The position numbers and the translations under genes are program-made. The notes under the pieces were generated by a model, which was not told where the DNA came from, searched no databases, and saw only the letters and a program-made list of their open reading frames with translations. From the NCBI GenBank assembly GCA_018970965.1, contig JAGWVG010000043.1, forward strand, positions 1-9,893: a DNA stretch of 9,893 nucleotides, read 5' to 3'. The first letter of the stretch is position 1. Each line of letters begins with the position of its first letter. Source of the stretch: Alphaproteobacteria bacterium (lineage in GTDB: Bacteria; Pseudomonadota; Alphaproteobacteria; Sphingomonadales; Sphingomonadaceae). Positions 1 through 5,429 of the stretch are shown here, piece by piece.

Positions 1-488
1 GGCACATAAAAAAGGATCTGGAACAGCGAATTGAACGCAACCAGCCCAGTCACATATTCTGGACTTCCCTGTGCAAGCTGGTTCCAGACAAGAACCATGG
101 CGATGCAGGGTGCGATACCGATTAGGATCAGTCCGGTCATGTACTCGGGCTTGTCAGGCAGCAGCAGTGCCCCCAGCGCGAACATGAATGCCGGGGCGAC
201 GATCCAACATAGCGCAAAAGACAAAGCGAGGATCTTACCATCACGGAAGACCTGACCAAGCTCTTCGTAACGGACCTTTGCCAATGGCGGGAACATCATC
301 AGGATGAGGCCAATGGCAATGGGAATGCTCGCTGAGCCGACTGACATGGCGCCAAGCGCTTTCGGCACATCGGGCACCAGAGAGCCCAGCCCAATGCCAA
401 CGGCCATTGCAGCAAAGATCCATAAGGTTAGATAACGATCAAGGAAGGATAACCGGCCTTTCGGCGTCTCTGCTGTGATTGTAACCAT
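1..488 (-). CDS. acr3: ACR3-family arsenite efflux permease (3' end cut by window)
   Basis: This inner-membrane permease exports arsenite, the product of the neighbouring reductase, using the membrane potential. The gene runs off the left edge; 162 residues from the N-terminus are visible, against roughly 350 for the family. It starts at an ATG (488-486) that overlaps the arsC stop as TGATG, so translation is probably coupled. What I see: an N-terminal [10 protein letters not shown] segment typical of ACR3, then alternating hydrophobic helices (residues about 18-35, 46-66, 86-110, 117-136), and the family signature [15 protein letters not shown] at about 124-138. Cys128 in that signature matches the essential helix-4 cysteine of characterised Acr3 proteins; Cys94 is a second membrane cysteine. 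It belongs to the BART/ACR3 group rather than the unrelated ArsB family. It is the last visible gene of arsR-arsC-acr3 and should be under ArsR control. Confidence 0.94.
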   Translation of the reverse strand, partial: MVTITAETPKGRLSFLDRYLTLWIFAAMAVGIGLGSLVPDVPKALGAMSVGSASIPIAIGLILMMFPPLAKVRYEELGQVFRDGKILALSFALCWIVAPAFMFALGALLLPDKPEYMTGLILIGIAPCIAMVLVWNQLAQGSPEYVTGLVAFNSLFQILFYV

Positions 489-994
489 CAGGCTGCACCC
501 TCCATCGCGCCAATGCGGCAAAGGTTTTCCAACAGATCCTTGCGGCCCATTGTTTCAAACGGAAGCGCAAGAAATGCCTGCGCCCGCATCTCCAGCCATC
601 GCCAGGTTTGCTCGAACGCCATGTCCACCGCCGCGTCATCGCCAACCACGTCTGCTGGATCGGGAAGGCCCCAGTGCGCCTTGAGCGGTGCCCCCATAAA
701 GACGGGACATATCTCGCCAGCGGCATTGCCGCAGACCGTTATTGCAAGGTCAATCAACGGCCCATCAACACCCGTGAATTCATCCCAACTCTTTGAACGG
801 AATGGCGCCACATCAACGCCCTTGCGGGTCAGCAATCGCAGCGCGCCCGGGTGTGGCACGCCTTTCGGCTTGCTTCCTGCACTGTACGCGACAATCCGCC
901 CTTCACCTATTTTGTTGAGGATTGCCTCACCAAGGATGGACCGCGCCGAATTGCCGGTGCAAAGCACCAAAATGCTGAAAGGCGGCTTTGTCAC
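488..994 (-). CDS. arsC: arsenate reductase ArsC, thioredoxin-type (low-molecular-weight phosphatase fold)
   Basis: This cytoplasmic enzyme reduces arsenate to arsenite so that Acr3 can export it. The 168-residue protein has the phosphatase P-loop C-x5-R at Cys12-Arg18 (CTGNSAR) and the general-acid Asp in the LPDPAD segment (Asp112). It also has two further cysteines, Cys88 and Cys96, in [13 protein letters not shown]. This trio matches the nucleophile and disulfide-relay cysteines of the S. aureus-type, thioredoxin-coupled ArsC and differs from the glutaredoxin-type enzyme of E. coli plasmids. The start is a GTG at 994-992 sharing a GTGA overlap with the arsR stop, which fits translational coupling; the protein then begins [18 protein letters not shown] as expected for the family. 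Its stop overlaps the acr3 start. A plain protein tyrosine phosphatase is unlikely given the relay cysteines and the operon. Confidence 0.95.
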   Translation of the reverse strand: MTKPPFSILVLCTGNSARSILGEAILNKIGEGRIVAYSAGSKPKGVPHPGALRLLTRKGVDVAPFRSKSWDEFTGVDGPLIDLAITVCGNAAGEICPVFMGAPLKAHWGLPDPADVVGDDAAVDMAFEQTWRWLEMRAQAFLALPFETMGRKDLLENLCRIGAMEGAA

Positions 995-1335
995 GCGACC
1001 TCGCGTTGATCAGAAACATCTGGGAAGAATGCGGTTATCGGAGAACAGCTCAGTCCGCCGCAGCAATTCTCCGTCAGATAGCCCATCACGCTGTTCATCA
1101 CGTCAAAATCCGCCGAATAAATGATCGACCGGCTTTGACGGCGCTGCATGACAAGACCGGCATTCGCCAATTGGGCGAGGTGGAAGCTCATCGAAGAGGG
1201 CGCAACGCCAATTCGATCGGCAAGAATTCCCGCCGACAACCCTTCGGGCCCTGCTTGAACAAGCAGGCGATAGACCGCAAGGCGATGCTCCTGCGCCAGG
1301 GCCGCCAATGCCTTGATGACTGAATTAGCGTCCAT
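991..1335 (-). CDS. arsR: ArsR-family arsenite-responsive repressor
   Basis: A small winged-helix repressor of about 114 residues that should hold the ars operon off until As(III) binds. The helix-turn-helix lies around residues 36-62 (ILADRIGVAPSSMSFHLAQL), the SSMSFHL part being the DNA-recognition helix, followed by a wing around QRRQSRSIIYS. The classical ELCVCDL metal motif of helix 3 is absent. Instead there is a C-terminal NCCGGLSC cluster (Cys91, Cys92, Cys97 counted from the ATG), similar to the C-terminal cysteine site reported for ArsR of Acidithiobacillus ferrooxidans. I chose the ATG at 1335, seven bases after a weak GAGA; an in-frame GTG three bases upstream (1338) would add one residue. 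It is the first gene of the operon and probably represses itself through the inverted repeat just upstream. Confidence 0.94.
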   Translation of the reverse strand: MDANSVIKALAALAQEHRLAVYRLLVQAGPEGLSAGILADRIGVAPSSMSFHLAQLANAGLVMQRRQSRSIIYSADFDVMNSVMGYLTENCCGGLSCSPITAFFPDVSDQREVA

Positions 1336-1357
1336 CACAAATTCTCATCGATTCCAT

Positions 1358-1380
1358 ATTTATTGAAATATCAAATAAAT
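1358..1380. promoter_or_regulatory. probable ArsR operator (inverted repeat over the -10)
   Basis: Arms ATTTATT (1358-1364) and AATAAAT (1374-1380) are perfect inverted repeats, and a nested TTGA-AATA-TCAA (1363-1374) lies in the middle. AT-rich, imperfect palindromes of this kind overlapping the -10 are the usual targets of SmtB/ArsR repressors. Bound repressor here would block polymerase. The repeat is seen directly; the assignment to ArsR is inference from position. Confidence 0.55.
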
Positions 1381-1395
1381 AAGAATTTTTGTCAA
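1367..1395 (-). promoter_or_regulatory. arsR promoter (-35/-10)
   Basis: Read on the minus strand, a perfect TTGACA at 1395-1390 is followed, after a 17-base spacer, by GATATT at 1372-1367, which matches 4 of 6 bases of the -10 consensus. Transcription would start near 1360, leaving a leader of about 25 bases before the arsR ATG. The spacer and the sequence around it are strongly AT-rich compared with the flanking genes. Confidence 0.6.
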
Positions 1396-1476
1396 TGCAC
1401 GCATCGACACAGACTTAGATGAGCCTAGACAAGAGTGTTGCGGTCAAGGCCCTCCCCAACCGCCGCTTATAAAGGA

Positions 1477-2052
1477 CTAGTGCCCTACCCATCCCGCTGT
1501 CTGCGCCAAAACCCAAAGGCCGATCACCAAAAACAGCGCAGCGGCGACGCGCCGCACGGCATCCAGCGGCACACGTTTCAGCACCTCATGGCCCAAGAAG
1601 ACGGCGGGCACATTGGCGATCATCATGCCCAGCGTCGTGCCCATGGTCACAGGCACAACATCATGAAAGCGCGCACCCAGCGCTATGGTGGCGACTTGGG
1701 TTTTATCCCCCATTTCAACTAAGAAGAAGGCGATAACAGTGGTGAGAAAGGCGCCAAAGCGTGCCGGTTTTGCTTCATCTTCATCCATCTTATCAGGGAT
1801 GAGCGTCCATGCTGCCATCGCAATAAAGGATGCGGCAATTGCGTAGCGGAACCACTGACCATCCAAAATAGCGGCCACCTGCGACCCGACCAGTGCCGCC
1901 AAAAAGTGGTTGGCAACAGTTGCAACGAAAATACCCAGCACAATCGGCAACGGCTTTTGAAAGCGTGTAGCAAGCAAGATCGCAAGCAACTGTGTCTTAT
2001 CGCCAATCTCTGCCAGAGCGACGACCGCTGTTGAGGTTAAGAGAGCGTCCAT
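1477..2052 (-). CDS. GDT1/UPF0016 (TMEM165-type) divalent cation exporter, probably Mn2+
   Basis: A 191-residue inner-membrane protein of the GDT1 family; bacterial members such as MneA export Mn2+, and eukaryotic relatives carry Mn2+/Ca2+ in the Golgi. The family hallmark is present twice, as expected from its internal duplication: EIGDKT at residues 15-20 and EMGDKT at 113-118, each in a hydrophobic helix and supplying the acidic residues of the ion path. Six helices can be drawn, with a charged DKMDEDEAKPAR loop at about 87-98 between the two halves. The length is normal for bacterial members. The ATG at 2052 has a clear AAGGA five bases upstream. It lies 34 bases downstream of the CDF transporter gene on the same strand, so the two probably form one metal-efflux operon. 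I do not see a yybP-ykoY manganese riboswitch in front of it. Confidence 0.88.
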   Translation of the reverse strand: MDALLTSTAVVALAEIGDKTQLLAILLATRFQKPLPIVLGIFVATVANHFLAALVGSQVAAILDGQWFRYAIAASFIAMAAWTLIPDKMDEDEAKPARFGAFLTTVIAFFLVEMGDKTQVATIALGARFHDVVPVTMGTTLGMMIANVPAVFLGHEVLKRVPLDAVRRVAAALFLVIGLWVLAQTAGWVGH

Positions 2053-2086
2053 GATGATCCTTCAAAATGCCATTTGCCGGCGTTAA

Positions 2087-3004
2087 TTATGGGCATTGTT
2101 CCACAGTCAAATGTACGATTTGCGGCATGTCTTTAAGGCATTTCCGGATTTCGGATGCCTCACCGCCGGACACGGATATAATGGCGGCATGCGCGCCAGG
2201 CCCCACGCGCCACAAATGCAGGTCGGTAATCCGCACCTGAGGCAGATGCACCAAGCGCTGGCGCACGGCCTGCTCCAATATAGGCTCATGCGCATCAAGC
2301 AGAACGGCGGCCGTCTCACGCATGAGAGAAAGCGACCATAAGGCGATAACAAGCGCACCTACCACACCCATGATGGGATCAAGCCACATCCACCCAAGAT
2401 ATCGGCCACCCAGCAAAGCAAAAATGGCGAGCACCGATGTCAGCGCATCCGCCAGCACATGAACATAGGCGGATTTCAGATTATTATCATGATGATGATG
2501 GCTGTGCCCGCTATGATGGTGATCATGGTCGTGATGATGGTGATGCCCTGCCCCCAACACGGCCGCACTGACCAAATTTACAATAAGGCCAATGACCGCA
2601 ACCAAGGTCGCTTGCTCAAAGGCAACATTTTGCGGGTTGATCAGCCGCAGCGTGGATTCCCAAACAATTCCAACTGCCACAAAACCCAAAATCATCGCCG
2701 AAGCGAATCCAGCCAGATCCCCCACTTTGCCCGTGCCAAAGCTATATTTTCCGCTGCGCACATGCTTCTTCGCATAGGCATAGGCCAATGCCGCCACACC
2801 CAGAGCGCCAGCATGTGTCGCCATATGAACGCCATCCGCCAGCAGCGCCATTGAGTTATAATACAGCCCGGCAGCAATCTCACCGACCATCATGACAGCG
2901 GTCAGCAGCACCACCCATAACGTTCGGCGTGCATTGGCATCATGCGCTGCATGGAGAAAATCATGATCGTGCATCAGCGCGTCGAGATCTGCATCAAGAG
3001 ACAT
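2087..3004 (-). CDS. DmeF-like cation diffusion facilitator (Co/Ni/Zn/Cd efflux)
   Basis: A 305-residue inner-membrane transporter of the CDF family that exchanges cytoplasmic divalent metal for protons. The segment TLWVVLLTAVMMVGEIAAG with SMALLADGVHMATHAGALG (about residues 28-70) is most like DmeF, the Co2+/Ni2+ branch. In helix 2 the metal-site residues read Asp57, His60 and His64; helix 5 carries His182 and Asp186 (HVLAD). A His-rich cytoplasmic loop (about 154-173, 14 His of 20) joins helices 4 and 5, and a soluble domain of roughly 75 residues ends the protein. I chose the ATG at 3004 because GGGAAGG lies seven bases upstream. A TTG at 3064 would add 20 residues of Arg-rich sequence without family likeness. 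Substrate is inferred only; no DmeR/RcnR-type regulator lies next to it. dmeF is the nearest name, but I leave the symbol open. Confidence 0.88.
   Translation of the reverse strand: MSLDADLDALMHDHDFLHAAHDANARRTLWVVLLTAVMMVGEIAAGLYYNSMALLADGVHMATHAGALGVAALAYAYAKKHVRSGKYSFGTGKVGDLAGFASAMILGFVAVGIVWESTLRLINPQNVAFEQATLVAVIGLIVNLVSAAVLGAGHHHHHDHDHHHSGHSHHHHDNNLKSAYVHVLADALTSVLAIFALLGGRYLGWMWLDPIMGVVGALVIALWSLSLMRETAAVLLDAHEPILEQAVRQRLVHLPQVRITDLHLWRVGPGAHAAIISVSGGEASEIRKCLKDMPQIVHLTVEQCP
2486..2545 (-). repeat. CAT/CAC-rich low-complexity stretch encoding the His-rich loop
   Basis: This run of CAT, CAC and GAT codons encodes 14 His and 4 Asp in 20 residues. Both codons for His are mixed, so it is not a pure trinucleotide repeat, but it is repetitive enough to vary in length between strains. 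In CDF proteins such loops bind metal and tune transport. Confidence 0.75.
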
Positions 3005-3011
3005 TGCGCGA

Positions 3012-3018
3012 CCTTCCC
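3012..3018 (-). promoter_or_regulatory. ribosome binding site deciding the CDF start
   Basis: On the minus strand GGGAAGG ends seven bases before the ATG at 3004-3002. No comparable site precedes the longer TTG (3064) or the shorter internal ATG (2974), so it fixes the start at 3004. Confidence 0.6.
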
Positions 3019-3107
3019 TTCCCACTCTCAACCGCGCTCTAGACGGCTGAACTTTCAACCACAATCTCTTGCCAGAGAGAGTTTCATAATTTCCTTGGGC
3101 TTTACAC

Positions 3108-3123
3108 TTGACGGAAACGTGAA
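3108..3123 (+). promoter_or_regulatory. possible operator resembling LiuR/MerR-type acyl-CoA catabolism boxes
   Basis: TTGACGGAAACGTGAA is an imperfect inverted repeat: 5 of 8 positions pair between the two halves, including the ACG...CGT core. From memory it resembles the TTGACGTAAACGTCAA-like boxes of LiuR, a MerR-family regulator of branched-chain and acyl-CoA catabolism in proteobacteria. It lies about 64 bases before the CoA-transferase start in the divergent gap. I could not place a convincing -35/-10 pair around it, and no regulator gene is in the window. Confidence 0.3.
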
Positions 3124-3161
3124 CCCAGAGGAAGTTTGCGCAAAACCAAATAGGAGAGATT

Positions 3162-3200
3162 ATGCAGGATCACCCGAGGCAGCCGCATGACCATGCTTGA
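3162..3200 (+). CDS. candidate 12-residue leader/mini-ORF ahead of the CoA-transferase
   Basis: ATG (3162) to TGA (3198-3200) encodes MQDHPRQPHDHA, with a strong AGGAG at 3152-3156 five bases upstream, better than the site used by the gene behind it. It is out of frame with the CoA-transferase and terminates after both of that gene's possible ATGs (3187 and 3193), so ribosomes finishing it could re-initiate there. It may be a coupling leader peptide, a chance ORF, or the remnant of an older N-terminus shifted by one base. No function is claimed. Confidence 0.3.
   Translation: MQDHPRQPHDHA
3176..3179 (+). promoter_or_regulatory. Shine-Dalgarno of the CoA-transferase
   Basis: GAGG ends seven bases before the ATG at 3187, supporting that start over the second ATG at 3193. 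It lies inside the 12-codon mini-ORF. Confidence 0.45.
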
Positions 3201-4335
3201 AGGCATCCGCATTATTGATCTCTCAACCGTCATTTTTGGTCCTTATGCGACACAAATGCTCGCGGATTTGGGCGCTGAGGTCATTAAAATTGAAAGCCCC
3301 ACGGGCGATACGCCGCGCTACATGGGCGGGTTTAAAAATACGCCCTATATGGGCGGCACGCATATGACGGTGAACCGCGGCAAAAAATCGGCCGTGCTGG
3401 ATTTGAAAAAGCCCGAAGATGCGGATGTCTTGCGTAAGCTGATTGAGGACGCGGATGTCTTTGTTCACAACATTCGCGCGCGCGCCATTACAAAACTCGG
3501 CTTTGGCTATGACGCTGTAAAGGCCATCAAACCCGACATCATCTACGCGCATTTTACGGGCTTTAGCCAAGATGGGCCTTGGAAAGATTGGCCCGCTTAT
3601 GACGATGTCATTCAGGCCGCGACAGGGACCACATCACTCCTCTCGCGCGTCGATGGCAATCCCGCACCTCGTTATCTGCCTTCGCTGATCGCAGATAAGG
3701 TTTCAGGCACTTATGGCGCGCAAGCCTTGTTGGTTGCACTCATCCACAAATTGCGGACAGGTGAAGGCCAGCATGTTGAAGTGCCAATGCTCGACTGTTT
3801 TGCCAGCTTCATGCTGACAGAGCATTTGCAAGATGCCGTTTTTGAGCCCCCTTTGGGCCCACCCGGCTATCCACGGCAGCTTGATCCTGCACGGCAACCC
3901 TTTCCAACGGCCGATGGGCATATTGTGATTGTGCCTTACACCGATGCCAAGATTGTTAAGCTGTTTGAGCTGCTTGAGGATAGCGACTTCCTATCCAACG
4001 CGCCCTTTGACACGCCTATGGGGCGCTTTCAGAATATGACACCCATTTATGCGCGCATTGGCGAAATGACGCCGAAGAAGACAAACGCAGAATGGATCGC
4101 GCTGCTCAATGCACACGACTTTCCTGTCATGCCCGTTGCAGATTTGGCAGACGTCTTTGCCAATCCGCACTTACAGGCGACAGGCTTCTTCCAACTCGCA
4201 GAACATCCCAGCGAAGGCATGATCCGACAGATGCGGCCGCCGGTGCGCTATTCGGCAGACCCAAATCGAGCCATTGGCTTTGCACCAAGGCTGGGCGAAC
4301 ATACTGATGACATCAAGCAAGGGGTTAAACGCTAA
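3187..4335 (+). CDS. CaiB/BaiF family (class III) CoA-transferase
   Basis: A 382-residue cytoplasmic enzyme that moves CoA from an acyl-CoA donor to a carboxylic acid, or interchanges CoA between acids or alcohol-derived esters. The family is recognised from the N-terminal LEGIRIIDLSTVIFGPYATQMLADLGAEVIKIE block (residues 4-36), the NRGKKSAVLDLK segment (63-74), AYDDVIQAATG (137-147) and TGEGQHVEVPMLD (191-203). Asp170 in LIADKVSG aligns with the catalytic Asp169 of formyl-CoA transferase and CaiB, which forms the acyl-aspartyl intermediates. Length is normal. Its stop overlaps the ATG of the next gene (TAATG). The substrate cannot be read from sequence; formyl-CoA, carnitine, bile acid, mesaconyl and racemase-like (AMACR) members share this fold. 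Its partners, an uncharacterised protein and a small-molecule kinase, point to catabolism of an unusual hydroxylated acid. Confidence 0.93.
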   Translation: MTMLEGIRIIDLSTVIFGPYATQMLADLGAEVIKIESPTGDTPRYMGGFKNTPYMGGTHMTVNRGKKSAVLDLKKPEDADVLRKLIEDADVFVHNIRARAITKLGFGYDAVKAIKPDIIYAHFTGFSQDGPWKDWPAYDDVIQAATGTTSLLSRVDGNPAPRYLPSLIADKVSGTYGAQALLVALIHKLRTGEGQHVEVPMLDCFASFMLTEHLQDAVFEPPLGPPGYPRQLDPARQPFPTADGHIVIVPYTDAKIVKLFELLEDSDFLSNAPFDTPMGRFQNMTPIYARIGEMTPKKTNAEWIALLNAHDFPVMPVADLADVFANPHLQATGFFQLAEHPSEGMIRQMRPPVRYSADPNRAIGFAPRLGEHTDDIKQGVKR

Positions 4336-5429
4336 TGCTGACCAAAGGCGATGACTATCCGATCCACCAAACCCCAGAGCCAATTGCCTATTCCGGCACG
4401 GACCGGAATTTTTATGATCGGTATTTTTTCAACGGCTATAGCGCGGATGGCAGCAATTTCTTTGCCATAGCCTTTGGCGTTTACCCGCACCTCAACGTGG
4501 CGGATGCCCATTTCTCGTGCATTCGCGGGGACACACAGCATTGCCTCCACGCATCTCGTCTGCTGGACATGGAGCGGATGGACCTGAGCGTTGGGCCAAT
4601 CCGCATTGAGATTGTTGAGCCGCTGCAGATTTTACGTGTTGTGATTGATGGGCAAGAGGGCATCTCGGCTGATCTGACATTCACAGGCCGATCCTTCCCA
4701 GTTGAAGAGCCCCGCTTTACCCGCCGCATCGGCCCGCGCACCTTTATGGATTATACGCGGCTGACACAGAACGGCCATTGGCAAGGCTGGATTGAAGTGG
4801 ATGGTGTGCGCACGAATGTCTCGGGATCCGTGGGGACCCGGGACCGAAGCTGGGGCATCCGCCCTATTGGCGCAAGCGACCCGCAGCCAACAGTTCCTCA
4901 AATGGTGCCCCAATTTTATTGGCTTTGGAGCCCGATCAACTTTGGGGAGGCCAGCCTCTATTTCCACATCAATGCCGACCAATATGGCCGCCCGTGGAAC
5001 AGCCGCGCGGTTTGGGTGCCCGATGGTGCGCACCCCGAGGCGATGCTGGAAACCGAGGATTGCCATATGGATATTGAGCTCAAGCCCGGCTGGCGCCACG
5101 CGGCAAATGCAGAGCTTTCGGCCGCCCTTCCCGATGGGCGCTTATTAGAAGCGACGTTTGAACCTGGCGCCCCATTCTTGATGCGCGGCATTGGCTATGG
5201 GCACCCGGAGTGGACGCATGGCGGCTGGAAAGGCCCGCTTGTTGTCGAACGCGAAGATATTGATCTGAAAGGCATCACCGCAGGCCGGGCGGATCATCTT
5301 CATATTCAAGCCATATCGAAAGTCCAGCTGACGCTCGATGGCATAACCCAAAGCGGCACGGGCATTCTCGAACAGTTGATCCTGGGCGCCTATGAGCCTT
5401 TAGGCCTGACGAGCATTTTCAATGACTGA
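4335..5429 (+). CDS. DUF7065/DUF7064-like protein, possible lipocalin-like enzyme
   Basis: A 364-residue protein of unknown function, apparently cytoplasmic: no signal peptide or membrane helix is seen. The N-terminal half carries the conserved blocks HQTPEPIAYSGTDRNFYDRY (11-30) and EEPRFTRRIGPRTFMDYTRL (124-143), then GTRDRSWGIRP at 167-177. I recall this layout as the DUF7065 (N) plus DUF7064 (C) pair. The RDRSWG motif resembles the motif of CrtC/AttH-type and tocopherol-cyclase-like beta-barrel proteins, which hydrate or cyclise hydrophobic, often isoprenoid, substrates. The second half is beta-rich, with Trp/His-rich GYGHPEWTHGGWKG at 287-300. It starts at the ATG overlapping the CoA-transferase stop and overlaps the kinase gene by 8 bases, so it is co-translated with both. 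A role in binding or modifying a hydrophobic acyl or terpenoid intermediate is inference only. Confidence 0.8.
   Translation: MLTKGDDYPIHQTPEPIAYSGTDRNFYDRYFFNGYSADGSNFFAIAFGVYPHLNVADAHFSCIRGDTQHCLHASRLLDMERMDLSVGPIRIEIVEPLQILRVVIDGQEGISADLTFTGRSFPVEEPRFTRRIGPRTFMDYTRLTQNGHWQGWIEVDGVRTNVSGSVGTRDRSWGIRPIGASDPQPTVPQMVPQFYWLWSPINFGEASLYFHINADQYGRPWNSRAVWVPDGAHPEAMLETEDCHMDIELKPGWRHAANAELSAALPDGRLLEATFEPGAPFLMRGIGYGHPEWTHGGWKGPLVVEREDIDLKGITAGRADHLHIQAISKVQLTLDGITQSGTGILEQLILGAYEPLGLTSIFND

Noticed and set aside
513..1124. 203-codon plus-strand open frame across arsC and arsR
   Set aside because: Ser/Pro/Arg-rich translation typical of an antisense shadow; arsC and arsR on the minus strand carry full motifs.
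1440..1463. Small hairpin downstream of the GDT1-type gene considered as its terminator
   Set aside because: Only 5 bp (GCGGT/ACCGC) with a 14-base loop and no T-run on the minus strand.
2459..2854. Plus-strand frame with runs of Met/Ile/Val that looks like a membrane peptide
   Set aside because: The repetitive Met/Val run is the reverse complement of the His-codon tract of the CDF transporter loop.
3005..3064. N-terminal extension of the CDF transporter from a TTG start
   Set aside because: No ribosome site in front of the TTG, the added residues are Arg-rich without family likeness, and GGGAAGG points to the ATG at 3004.
3065..3078. TCTCT-tgcc-AGAGA palindrome in the divergent gap considered as an operator or riboswitch stem
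   Set aside because: Five base pairs only, no further structure, and no resemblance to yybP-ykoY or NiCo riboswitch cores.
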